A stretch of DNA of 7,678 nt from JAKFEE01 sp036675815 (GCA_036675815.1 JAKFEE010000023.1:1-7678); one strand, 5' to 3'. Shown: positions 1-6,362, counted from the stretch's first letter. Numbers and translations: made by a program. The notes: generated by a model not told the origin, from the letters alone.

Positions 1-115
1 CGCCATCAACATGGTTCGCGCCGTCACCGACAAGAAATCCCTCAAGCTCAGGCGCAAGCTCGCCGGATGGGACGTTGGCTATCTCGCTTCAATCCTCGGC
101 CTGCCGGCTCGTTAA
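1..115 (+). CDS. 3' end of an unidentified gene (partial)
   Basis: Frame 2 is open from the left edge to a TAA at 113-115, giving the last 37 residues of a protein that begins outside the window. The tail is basic (a KKSLKLRRK stretch) and ends in a short hydrophobic segment, GYLASILGLPAR. The other frames through this stretch look non-coding, and the stop falls where the intergenic hairpin and the convergent DUF294 gene begin, so a real gene end is likely. I do not recognise the family and assign no function. It converges on the DUF294 gene with a 67-bp gap. Confidence 0.5.
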   Translation, partial: AINMVRAVTDKKSLKLRRKLAGWDVGYLASILGLPAR

Positions 116-144
116 CCTGGATTTGGAGCCCTGCCCCCGGCGGC

Positions 145-176
145 AGCGCTTGTCGCCGCAATTGTGCGGCTGCGCT
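145..176. terminator. Hairpin between convergent genes, possible bidirectional terminator
   Basis: GCCGCA (155-160) and TGCGGC (165-170) form a 6-bp stem around ATTG. An outer pair, AGCGC (145-149) with GCGCT (172-176), can extend it across an uneven internal loop. It lies in the 67-bp gap between the stop codons of two convergent genes, where a shared terminator is expected. Neither side has a T-run, so efficient intrinsic termination is not assured. Confidence 0.3.
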
Positions 177-182
177 TCGCCC

Positions 183-1631
183 TCACACGGTGCTGAGCGC
201 GTTGCTCATCAGCCAATGCAGCGAGTTCAACGACTTGAGCACCTGCTTGAGGCGGGCGCGCTCGTCCTTGGATAGATGCTGCGGGTCGATGCGGTTCGAA
301 GCATCGATGCCATCCCCGATGTCGGCGATCTGCTGCCGGAACAAGAGGCGCAACATCAGCTCATGCCCGTCGGCGAAGGCCTGCGCCTCATGGCGCGGCA
401 TGTGCCCGGCGTCCGCCAGGGCCATCAGCCGCTCGCCCGTGCCGGTGGCGGCGATGCCATGCTTGAGCGCCAGCAGCCGTACCGTACTGACCAGCGGCAG
501 AAGTCCGGTCAGCTTGATGTCGATGCGGCCCTCGCGAGTCTTGAACTGACCCAGCACCCCCAGCGCCGTTCCCATGTTGGACGCGCTGGCGGCCAGCGCA
601 TGGAGGAAGCCAGGCGATCGTCGGGCCGCCGCCGTCAGATGGCTGCGCAAGTCGCCGGCCAGGACAGGATCGCCATACACCCCCCGAAAATCGCAGAAGA
701 TGGCGATGTTGAGCAGCTCGTCCCCATCGGCATGCCGCATCCAGGAGTCAATTGCGGTGAGCCACTCAGCCAGGCCGTGGCGCCACCTGTCATTGCACGT
801 CATGACACCGCCCTTGCACAACGGAATGCCGGCAGCGTCCAGGATTGCGTTCAGGCGGCGCCCGAGCTCCGCGAACCAACGGTCGTCGGCGTCCGACCCG
901 GCATGAACGATGGCGTTGTCCTGATCGGGACCGAACAGGCTTTCACGCCGTCCGCCCGACCCCAACAGGAGCAGGCACCACGTCGCCGGCGCCTCGCCCC
1001 AGGCTTCCTGACGCATCGACTGGAGCGCCAGTTCCGCCGCGCGGGCCGTCATGTCGGCCAGCACCGACGTGCTGACGGCGGCGATGCCGCGACCGTCGAG
1101 GCCCTCGGCGACGAGCGCGCCGGCCAGCGCCGGCAGCTTGGCCTTGGCGGCGGCCATCTGCCCGGCATCCATGGCGGTCATCACCTCGTCGCCCAGTGCC
1201 AGGGCGGTCGAGGTGCGAAGACGCAACAGGCCGCGCGCCGTCAACATTCCCGTTGCACGGCCAGTGCGGTCGATGGCCACGATGTGGCGCAGCTGGAGCC
1301 GGTCCATGCGGCCCATGGCCACGTACACCAACGCATCCTCGCGCACCGTGACGACCGGGCTGCTCATGATGCCACCGAGGCTGAGACCCACCGCCTGCTC
1401 GCGGTGGTCGGCCACGGTGCGCAGCACATCGCGTTCGGTGATGATGCCGACCGGCCGGCCTTGCTCGTCGACGATTACCAGCGAGCTGATGCCTGCGTCC
1501 GCCATGTGGCGGCTGGCATCGGCGATGGCGGCGTCGCCCTCGATGGTCGCCACCGGGCTGCTCATGACGTCGCGCACCCGATGACGGTAAGGAAAGCTGT
1601 CGATGCGCTCGAACGATGACGTATCCACCAT
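183..1631 (-). CDS. CBS-pair / DUF294 nucleotidyltransferase-like protein
   Basis: This 482-residue protein is probably cytoplasmic. Two CBS domains come first: about residues 18-72, with GIITERDVL at 62-70, and about 85-140. Such pairs usually bind adenine nucleotides. A helical linker leads to a GlnD-like nucleotidyltransferase domain with GSGGRRE at 224-230 and DQDNA at 236-240; D236 and D238 are the expected metal ligands. The C-terminal DUF294 substrate-binding-like part has KGGVM (273-277), FCDFRGVYGD (312-321), DIKLTGLLPLV (371-381) and NRIDPQHLS (446-454). The catalytic signature looks intact, so activity is plausible, but the transferred nucleotide and the target are unknown. The ATG has a good Shine-Dalgarno (AGGGGGA, 1642-1636, 4 nt away) that overlaps the stop of the upstream exonuclease gene, so the two are closely spaced operon members. 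From memory, family members often sit beside acetate-type SSS symporters, as here. A regulatory role toward that transporter is inferred. Confidence 0.85.
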   Translation of the reverse strand: MVDTSSFERIDSFPYRHRVRDVMSSPVATIEGDAAIADASRHMADAGISSLVIVDEQGRPVGIITERDVLRTVADHREQAVGLSLGGIMSSPVVTVREDALVYVAMGRMDRLQLRHIVAIDRTGRATGMLTARGLLRLRTSTALALGDEVMTAMDAGQMAAAKAKLPALAGALVAEGLDGRGIAAVSTSVLADMTARAAELALQSMRQEAWGEAPATWCLLLLGSGGRRESLFGPDQDNAIVHAGSDADDRWFAELGRRLNAILDAAGIPLCKGGVMTCNDRWRHGLAEWLTAIDSWMRHADGDELLNIAIFCDFRGVYGDPVLAGDLRSHLTAAARRSPGFLHALAASASNMGTALGVLGQFKTREGRIDIKLTGLLPLVSTVRLLALKHGIAATGTGERLMALADAGHMPRHEAQAFADGHELMLRLLFRQQIADIGDGIDASNRIDPQHLSKDERARLKQVLKSLNSLHWLMSNALSTV

Positions 1632-1640
1632 GGCGTCCCC

Positions 1641-2990
1641 CTACCATCCCAGCCGTTTCTGGCGCCTCAGGGCGTGCGTCGCGGTACTCATCAGATCGCG
1701 CGCCGCGCCGAAGGTGGTGATTCCCCTTTCGGCCAGGATGGGCAGCAACCGGACATAGACCTCGGCCGTCACCAGACTGTCACCCAAGGCGGTGTGGCGG
1801 CCGGCGGCATCGATCGCCAGCCGCGCGGCCATCGATTCCAGATTGAGATCGCATGCGTCGGGGTCGAGGGCCGCCGCCAGCAGCAACACGTCGAGCCATG
1901 GCGGGTCCCGCCATGGAACGCCCGCCGTACCGGCGGCACGCCGGAGGATGCCAAGGTCGAACCCGACATTGTGGCCGATGACCACGCAGTCGCCGATGAA
2001 GGCGGCCAACCCCGGCAGCACGTCTCCCGGCCCCGGCATGTGCGCCACCATGGCGTTGGTGATGCCGTGCACGGCGATCGCGCGCGCCGGAATGGACCGA
2101 CCGGGGTTGATGAGCTGATCAAAGGTGACGCCGCGATAGACATGGCCGCCGTGCACCCGGACGGCAGCGATGGAACAAAGGGTGTCGAGCGCCACGTCGA
2201 GACCGGTGGTTTCCGCGTCGACCGCGACCGCGGCCAGCTCGATCAGCGGCGTCTCGGGGCTGGGCGCCGTGGCCGGGGGCGGGACGTCGTGCAGATCGAG
2301 GGCGTGCTCGATTTCGGCAAAGGTCTCGATCTCGCGTGCGGCGACGACGATCACGGCGCCGGTGCCCTGGCCGAAATCGCTGACATGGGCAAGCAATGGC
2401 TCGCCGGCGACGGTTTGCAGGCGCACCTTGACCGGATGCGGCCCGGCGTCACGCGCGGTCGACATCGCCGCGGCGACACTCTCGCGGTCGAGGGTGCCAT
2501 AGATGCTGGTGCCGACCGCGGCGCGGCCGTACCCCAGAAGCGACTTTCCGGTCGCGTTGATCAGGCTGATCTGCCCGCTGTTGGTGACGACGATCACCGC
2601 GTCGGCCAAGGCGGCGATCACCGATGCCAGGCGCTGGTCCGGGCGACTGCGCTCGGCGGCACGGGCACCGGCCAGGGCGGCGATCGAGCCGGCGATGACG
2701 CCGACCTCGTCCGCCACACCCGCCCGGCGCTGCAGCCGCTCAGGCGGCACTTCGCCGCGCACCAGCAACTGAACCGAGATGCGCAGCAGCGCGAGATCGT
2801 CGAAATGCTGCCGCAGCAGATCGTGGAGTATCCATGCCGCAAGCATGCCGACGGCCGTCGCGGCGATGGTGGGCAGGGCCAGCTCGGTCCGGCCCGCGGC
2901 CACCGGCACCAGGGCCAGGCCGCCCAGCGTGAAGGCGGCGGCGCCGGCGGCACCGACCAGGAGGTCAAGCCACCGGCGCAGCCGGCTCAT
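1641..2990 (-). CDS. Membrane-anchored PAS / DEDDh 3'-5' exonuclease protein
   Basis: This 449-residue protein has two hydrophobic segments (about 10-32 and 36-57), so it should sit in the inner membrane with its bulk in the cytoplasm. Residues about 58-110 look like a degenerate HAMP linker, and about 117-222 match a PAS sensor fold (LADAVIVVTNSGQISLINATGKSL region). After a proline-rich linker (235-247) comes a DnaQ/polymerase III epsilon-type exonuclease. ExoI is D258-x-E260 with TTGLD, ExoII is H340-N-V-G-F-D345, and ExoIII is H399-T-A-L-G-D404, so all DEDDh catalytic residues are present. Free-standing epsilon is shorter and soluble; this sensor-like N-terminus argues against a replication role and for signalling or nucleotide turnover at the membrane (inference). 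Its ATG overlaps the stop of the upstream 205-residue gene (ATGA) and it has no clear Shine-Dalgarno, so translation is probably coupled. The DUF294 gene follows after 9 bp. Confidence 0.85.
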   Translation of the reverse strand: MSRLRRWLDLLVGAAGAAAFTLGGLALVPVAAGRTELALPTIAATAVGMLAAWILHDLLRQHFDDLALLRISVQLLVRGEVPPERLQRRAGVADEVGVIAGSIAALAGARAAERSRPDQRLASVIAALADAVIVVTNSGQISLINATGKSLLGYGRAAVGTSIYGTLDRESVAAAMSTARDAGPHPVKVRLQTVAGEPLLAHVSDFGQGTGAVIVVAAREIETFAEIEHALDLHDVPPPATAPSPETPLIELAAVAVDAETTGLDVALDTLCSIAAVRVHGGHVYRGVTFDQLINPGRSIPARAIAVHGITNAMVAHMPGPGDVLPGLAAFIGDCVVIGHNVGFDLGILRRAAGTAGVPWRDPPWLDVLLLAAALDPDACDLNLESMAARLAIDAAGRHTALGDSLVTAEVYVRLLPILAERGITTFGAARDLMSTATHALRRQKRLGW

Positions 2991-3604
2991 GGTCGGCGGT
3001 CGTCAAGCATGTCGGCGACCACCGCCGCGGCGTCCAGGCGCCGCTCCATGTCCTGGGCGAAACTGGCGAGGCCGAAGCGTATCAGATTCGTCACGGCCTC
3101 TTCGTCTTCACCCCGCAGCCGCGGATGAATGGGCAGGGAGTGGAACACCTTGGGGGCCGAGACGCGCCCGACCTCGGCTGCCGGAATCGGCGCGGCCAAG
3201 CGCGCCCGCGCCAGGCGTTGACGCAGTTCGACGACGTAGGGCTCTTCGTCCGCGGCCCCGGGCTGGCGCAAGGGATCGTCGACGAGCAGGCGGCGGTAGG
3301 CGACGGCCAGGGCGTCGTCGACCCGTTCTTCGATCCCGGCGTCGACGCCACGCAGGAAACCCTGGGCGACAAGCACGACATCGCCGGCGATCCACGCCAA
3401 GCACTGGCGGCGGCACGCGTCCAACGCCTGACGAAACGGTGGCTCCTTGAACAACTCGCGCACGTGGGCGCCGGCCTTGACCCGGCAATAGGCGACCGTC
3501 GCCTTGTGCGTGATGTGGGCGGAGGTAACGGTCACGAAAGATCGCAAATCCGCAGCCTCCCGAATCGCAGGTGGATGCAGCCATTCGAGTAAGCGCCCCA
3601 GCAT
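2987..3604 (-). CDS. Conserved-looking hypothetical protein, first gene of minus operon
   Basis: I do not recognise the family of this 205-residue, probably soluble and mostly helical protein. There is no signal peptide and no convincing membrane segment. Visible features are a central segment RSFVTVTSAHITHKATVAYC (21-40), three cysteines at 40, 64 and 68, a helical stretch around residues 60-105 (DACRRQCLAWIAGDVVLVAQ at 62-81), and a C-terminal block with PKVFHSLPIHPRLRGEDEEA (151-170). The frame could start at TTG 3607, but ATG 3604 is preferred because the Shine-Dalgarno-like GAGGGGGAG (3616-3608) is then better spaced. The gene ends in a 4-bp ATGA overlap with the exonuclease gene, strong evidence that it is translated and works with its downstream partners. 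It is the promoter-proximal gene of the operon and lies divergent to the DUF4212/symporter genes. Confidence 0.75.
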   Translation of the reverse strand: MLGRLLEWLHPPAIREAADLRSFVTVTSAHITHKATVAYCRVKAGAHVRELFKEPPFRQALDACRRQCLAWIAGDVVLVAQGFLRGVDAGIEERVDDALAVAYRRLLVDDPLRQPGAADEEPYVVELRQRLARARLAAPIPAAEVGRVSAPKVFHSLPIHPRLRGEDEEAVTNLIRFGLASFAQDMERRLDAAAVVADMLDDRRP

Positions 3605-3627
3605 CAACTCCCCCTCGACAAGAAAAG

Positions 3628-3633
3628 ATCATA
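3628..3633 (-). promoter_or_regulatory. Putative -10 box of the minus operon
   Basis: Read on the minus strand this is TATGAT, five of six matches to TATAAT, placed 23 bp upstream of the ATG at 3604. It would give a short leader that includes the GAGGGGGAG ribosome site. No good -35 lies 16-18 bp upstream. The expected -35 position falls between two dyads, so an activator-dependent promoter is possible. Confidence 0.3.
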
Positions 3634-3638
3634 TCCCA

Positions 3639-3653
3639 TTAGATAGTGTCTAA
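3639..3653. promoter_or_regulatory. Dyad TTAGA-N5-TCTAA, candidate operator
   Basis: This is a perfect 5-bp inverted repeat with a 5-bp spacer. It is AT-rich in a GC-rich genome and lies 5 bp upstream of the putative minus-strand -10 box. Both position and symmetry suit a dimeric regulator. The regulator is unknown and none is encoded in the window. Confidence 0.3.
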
Positions 3654-3656
3654 GCG

Positions 3657-3669
3657 ACAACTCTGTTGT
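3657..3669. promoter_or_regulatory. Dyad ACAAC-TCT-GTTGT, candidate operator
   Basis: This is a perfect inverted repeat with 5-bp arms and a 3-bp spacer, starting 3 bp beyond the TTAGA/TCTAA dyad. The two centres are 17 bp apart and flank the place where the minus-operon -35 element should be. Confidence 0.3.
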
Positions 3670-3679
3670 ACTTCGCCGT

Positions 3680-3692
3680 CTGATGGTATCAG
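3680..3692. promoter_or_regulatory. Dyad CTGAT-GGT-ATCAG, candidate operator
   Basis: This is a perfect 5-3-5 inverted repeat, the same geometry as the ACAAC/GTTGT dyad 23 bp away but with different sequence. It lies between the two operons and could serve either. Short dyads also arise by chance, so confidence is low. Confidence 0.25.
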
Positions 3693-3755
3693 TTTGTGTT
3701 CGGTCTACTAAACATTTGCGAGGAATGGGCTGGGGAGGCGGCGGCTGCCGCTGCC

Positions 3756-3773
3756 CGGCCTCATGGTAGGCCG
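3756..3773 (+). other. Stem-loop in the DUF4212 leader
   Basis: CGGCCT (3756-3761) pairs with AGGCCG (3768-3773) across the loop CATGGT. The stem is immediately preceded by another GC-rich self-complementary stretch, GCGGC-T-GCCGC (3741-3751). Together they suggest a structured leader about 80-110 nt ahead of the DUF4212 start. I recognise no known riboswitch class. Confidence 0.3.
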
Positions 3774-3851
3774 AAGGATGGTGGAACGCCTAGCAATCCG
3801 GAAGAGGTCATGCGTCCACATCCTATGACAACGGGAAGGAGACATGAAACA

Positions 3852-4118
3852 ATGCCGGCAAATATAACGCAAGAGAGAGCGCGGCAATACTGGAGTACGA
3901 CGTCGACGTTGATGATCACCGTTCTGGTGATCTGGTTCATCGCCAGCTTCGTCGTTCACTTCTTTGCCCCATCGCTCAATCAGATCACCATCTTCGGGTT
4001 CCCGCTGGGCTTCTATATGGCCGCCCAAGGCTCCCTGATCATCTTCGTCGTGCTCATCTTCTGGTACGCCAGCCGCCAGAACCGCATCGACGAGGACTTT
4101 GGCTTGGCCGAGGACTGA
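3852..4118 (+). CDS. DUF4212 small subunit of sodium:solute symporter
   Basis: This 88-residue membrane protein has two transmembrane segments, about 20-40 (LMITVLVIWFIASFVVHFF) and 50-72. It starts with a typical QYW motif (RQYWSTTS, 11-18) and ends in a charged cytoplasmic-like tail (NRIDEDFGLAED). This matches DUF4212, whose members are encoded just before VC_2705-type SSS transporters and are regarded as an accessory subunit, analogous in position to E. coli yjcH before actP. The frame stays open far upstream, but ATG 3852 gives the family's usual length and has AAGGAG at 3836-3841, 10 nt away. Upstream in-frame ATGs (3696, 3810, 3825) would add a proline- and arginine-rich tail unlike the family. 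An out-of-frame ATG at 3844 begins an 8-codon ORF overlapping this start. The symporter gene follows after 10 bp. Confidence 0.9.
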   Translation: MPANITQERARQYWSTTSTLMITVLVIWFIASFVVHFFAPSLNQITIFGFPLGFYMAAQGSLIIFVVLIFWYASRQNRIDEDFGLAED

Positions 4119-4128
4119 GGAGACACCC

Positions 4129-5955
4129 ATGAAAGGCGATTTCATCAGTAATCTCGGGCGCATCTATGCCATCTACACGGGCGGCTTCATCGCCTTCACC
4201 ATCGTGCTCGCCATCCTCGAGCAGCTTGGCGTGCCCAATGCGATCATCGGCTATGCCTTCATCGGCTTGACGATCGGCATTTACGCGCTGATCGGCATCC
4301 TGTCGCGCACCGCCGAGGTGTCGGAATACTACGTCGCCGGCCGGCGCGTGCCCGCCTTCTACAACGGCATGGCCACCGGCGCCGACTGGATGAGCGCGGC
4401 CTCGTTCATCGGCATGGCCGGCACGCTCTACATGCTGGGCTATGACGGCCTCGCCTTCGTGCTGGGCTGGACCGGCGGCTACGTGCTGGTCGCGGTACTG
4501 CTGGCGCCATTCCTGCGCAAGTTCGGCCAATACACGGTACCGGACTTCCTCGGCGCCCGCTATGGCGGCAACCTGGCGCGCCTGATCGGCGTCGTCGTGC
4601 TGATCACCGCGTCCTTCGCCTATGTGGTGGCGCAGATCTTCGGCGTCGGCATCATCGCCTCGCGCTTCCTTGGCATCTCCTTCGAGATCGCGGTGTTCGT
4701 CGGCCTCGGCGGCATCCTGGTCTGCTCGATGCTGGGCGGCATGCGTGCCGTGACCTGGACACAGGTAGCACAGTACATCATCCTGATTGTCGCTTACCTG
4801 ATCCCGGTGGTGTGGATGTCGGTGCAACTGACCGGCGTGCCGCTCCCGCAGCTCATGTATGGCCAGGCGCTGGAAAAGATCGCCGCCATCGAACCGACCA
4901 TCGGCGTCGTCAAGGGCCATGCCGCGGCCTTCGTCAATGCCAAGGGCGAGTTCGACATGATCCTGGCGGTGAACTTCTTCGCCCTGATCTTCTGCCTGAT
5001 GATCGGCACGGCGTCGTTGCCGCATATCCTGATGCGCTATTTCACCACGCCCAGCGTGCGTGACGCGCGCAAGTCGGTGGGGTGGAGCCTGTTCTTCATC
5101 TTCCTGCTGTACTTCACCGCCCCGAGCTATGCGGCCTTCGCCAAGCTCGAGGTCTACCAGAACGTCATCGGGGCGCAGGTCGCCAGCCTGCCGGCATGGA
5201 TCGACAACTGGGGCAGGGTCGGACTGGTCGGCGCCTGTGACGCCGCCAATGCCGCCTCGCTCTACGAAATGTGCAAGGGCGTGGTCGGCAACGGCGACGG
5301 CATTCTGCAACTCGGCGAGTTCAAGATCCACACCGACGCCATCGTGTTGGCGACGCCGGAAATCGCCGGTCTGCCCTATGTGATCGCCGGCCTCGTGGCC
5401 GCCGGCGGCTTGGCCGCCGCCCTGTCGACCGCCGATGGGCTGCTGCTGGCCATCGCCAACGCCCTGTCGCACGATGTCTACTATCGCATGATCGACCCCA
5501 ACGCCGATACCAGGCGGCGCCTGATCACCAGCCGTGTGCTGCTGATCGGCGTCGCCATCGTGGCGGCCTATGTCGCCGGCCAGAAGCCCTCGACCATCCT
5601 GTCGATGGTGGCCTGGGCCTTCTCGATCGCCGCCTCGGGCCTGTTCCCGGCGTTGGTCTTGGGCATCTGGTGGAAGCGCACCACCAGTGTCGGCGCCATC
5701 ACCGGCATGATCGCCGGCTTCGGCGTCTGTCTCTACTACCTGATCACCACCCAGTTCTATGGCGCGCCGCTGTGGTGGGGGATCAAGAACATCTCATGCG
5801 GCCTGTTCGGTATTCCGGTGGCGTTCCTGGTGACCATCGTCGTCAGCATGTTCACCCCGGCGCCGTCCAAGCAGATGCAGGATTTCATCGAGTCGATCCG
5901 CGTGCCGCGCGGCGACGTGGTGCTGGCCGACGCCAGGGCCGGCATCGACAAGTAG
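4129..5955 (+). CDS. actP: Sodium:solute symporter, acetate/monocarboxylate type (VC_2705-like)
   Basis: This 608-residue inner-membrane protein of the SSS (LeuT-fold) family has about 13 hydrophobic segments from residue 12 to 575. Diagnostic stretches are SEYYVAGRRVPAFYNGMATGADWMSAASFIGMAG (split here as SEYYVAGRRVP at 65-75 and GADWMSAASFIGMAG at 84-98), GGMRAVTWTQVAQYI (203-217), and LAAALSTADGLLLAIANALS (428-447), the region holding the Ser/Thr of the sodium site. Acetate, pyruvate or a similar monocarboxylate is the likely substrate; the sequence does not decide among them, and the symbol follows the E. coli homologue. It is longer than E. coli ActP (549 residues) because of a polar insertion (about 340-405), as in VC_2705 relatives, containing an EF-hand-like loop (386-397). 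The chosen ATG has GAGGAG 6 nt upstream; an earlier in-frame ATG at 4099 lies inside DUF4212 and has no such site. Confidence 0.9.
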   Translation: MKGDFISNLGRIYAIYTGGFIAFTIVLAILEQLGVPNAIIGYAFIGLTIGIYALIGILSRTAEVSEYYVAGRRVPAFYNGMATGADWMSAASFIGMAGTLYMLGYDGLAFVLGWTGGYVLVAVLLAPFLRKFGQYTVPDFLGARYGGNLARLIGVVVLITASFAYVVAQIFGVGIIASRFLGISFEIAVFVGLGGILVCSMLGGMRAVTWTQVAQYIILIVAYLIPVVWMSVQLTGVPLPQLMYGQALEKIAAIEPTIGVVKGHAAAFVNAKGEFDMILAVNFFALIFCLMIGTASLPHILMRYFTTPSVRDARKSVGWSLFFIFLLYFTAPSYAAFAKLEVYQNVIGAQVASLPAWIDNWGRVGLVGACDAANAASLYEMCKGVVGNGDGILQLGEFKIHTDAIVLATPEIAGLPYVIAGLVAAGGLAAALSTADGLLLAIANALSHDVYYRMIDPNADTRRRLITSRVLLIGVAIVAAYVAGQKPSTILSMVAWAFSIAASGLFPALVLGIWWKRTTSVGAITGMIAGFGVCLYYLITTQFYGAPLWWGIKNISCGLFGIPVAFLVTIVVSMFTPAPSKQMQDFIESIRVPRGDVVLADARAGIDK

Positions 5956-5957
5956 GG

Positions 5958-5964
5958 AAGGAGG
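5958..5964 (+). promoter_or_regulatory. Full Shine-Dalgarno AAGGAGG, distant from its start codon
   Basis: AAGGAGG matches the anti-Shine-Dalgarno in all seven bases and lies just after the symporter stop. No ATG, GTG or TTG lies within normal range. The next in-frame start is ATG 6008, with 43 bases between, of which 33 form the perfect hairpin 5968-6000. Folding leaves CAA plus GCTCGTC, 10 bases, as the effective spacer. Confidence 0.5.
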
Positions 5965-5967
5965 CAA

Positions 5968-6000
5968 GGACATCGGCGGGGCGCCGCCCCGCCGATGTCC
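5968..6000. promoter_or_regulatory. Perfect 15-bp hairpin between symporter and YggT-like gene
   Basis: GGACATCGGCGGGGC (5968-5982) is the exact reverse complement of 5986-6000, with a GCC loop. No T-run follows (GCTCGTC), so it is not a classical intrinsic terminator. It might stabilise the 3' end of the upstream DUF4212-symporter message, attenuate downstream expression, or bring the upstream Shine-Dalgarno close to ATG 6008. A fold this strong is certain to form; its role is open. Confidence 0.6.
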
Positions 6001-6007
6001 GCTCGTC

Positions 6008-6328
6008 ATGGATTCATTCGTTTCCGCCTATTGGCCATTCCACCTCGTCAACTATGTGTTGGCGGTGGTGATCTACACGCTGTTCGGCCGCTTCCTGCTG
6101 GGGCTGATCATTCGCCCCGATTCCGACAACTACATCTGGCGGTTCTTTCGCCGGCTCACCGATCCGGTGCTGCGGGTAATGAATTGGCTGATTCCCGGCT
6201 ACATCGCAGGGGGCCTTCGCCCGCTGGTGGCGGCCTTCCACCTTTATGTCGTGCGCGTGGCGCTATTCCTTGTGTTGTACGCCCAGGGAATGGTTCCGCG
6301 CCTGGAAGGCAATGCGCCGATGGGCTGA
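6008..6328 (+). CDS. YggT-like small membrane protein
   Basis: This 106-residue protein has hydrophobic segments at about 13-34 and 68-95, separated by a positively charged loop (RFFRRL). The segment TDPVLRVMNWLIPGYIAGGL (51-70), followed by a membrane segment, resembles the DP...IP...G pattern of the YggT family, membrane proteins of poorly defined function; I see only one such repeat. No in-frame ATG, GTG or TTG lies in the intergenic gap, so ATG 6008 is the natural start. Its nearest ribosome site is AAGGAGG at 5958-5964, beyond a hairpin. The gene follows the symporter by 52 bp in the same direction, so co-transcription is likely unless the hairpin stops the polymerase. The family call is moderate; that it is a small inner-membrane protein is well supported. 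Confidence 0.65.
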   Translation: MDSFVSAYWPFHLVNYVLAVVIYTLFGRFLLGLIIRPDSDNYIWRFFRRLTDPVLRVMNWLIPGYIAGGLRPLVAAFHLYVVRVALFLVLYAQGMVPRLEGNAPMG

Positions 6329-6362
6329 TGGGGGGCTTTTCATCGGTGGCGGCTTTGGCCAT

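Larger units (their letters stand above)
3605..3851. promoter_or_regulatory. Divergent intergenic regulatory region
   Basis: This 247-bp gap holds the start signals of both operons. The segment 3617-3720 is noticeably AT-richer than the surrounding genes, as promoters in GC-rich genomes often are. On the minus strand it carries a -10-like TATGAT and short dyads; on the plus strand it gives a leader of up to about 150 nt with a GC-rich stem. I found no convincing sigma-54 pattern (GG-N10-GC with TTGC) and no plus-strand -35/-10 pair with good spacing. No protein-coding gene is supported in the gap. Confidence 0.6.

Noticed and set aside
276..1619. 447-residue plus-strand ORF antisense to the DUF294 gene
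   Set aside because: It is a shadow of the minus-strand gene in GC-rich DNA. Its translation is rich in Arg, Gln, His and Gly without domain motifs, and the opposite strand has clear CBS and nucleotidyltransferase motifs.
1674..3128. 484-residue plus-strand ORF antisense to the exonuclease gene
   Set aside because: It is low-complexity and crosses the boundary of two real minus-strand genes that overlap by ATGA. It has no recognisable motifs.
3696..3851. Longer N-terminus for DUF4212 from ATG 3696, 3810 or 3825
   Set aside because: The extension is unlike the family, and the AAGGAG at 3836-3841 fits ATG 3852.
4054..5472. 472-residue minus-strand ORF opposite the symporter
   Set aside because: Its composition is dominated by His, Asp, Gln and Gly, as expected from reading the complement of a membrane-protein gene. 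The plus strand is unambiguously a sodium:solute symporter.
6315..6348. Hairpin CGCCGATG with CATCGGTG over the YggT-like stop
   Set aside because: The stem is 8 bp with a G-U pair and an 18-nt loop. A T-tract (TTTT) lies inside the loop rather than after the stem, so it is neither a good terminator nor clearly above chance.
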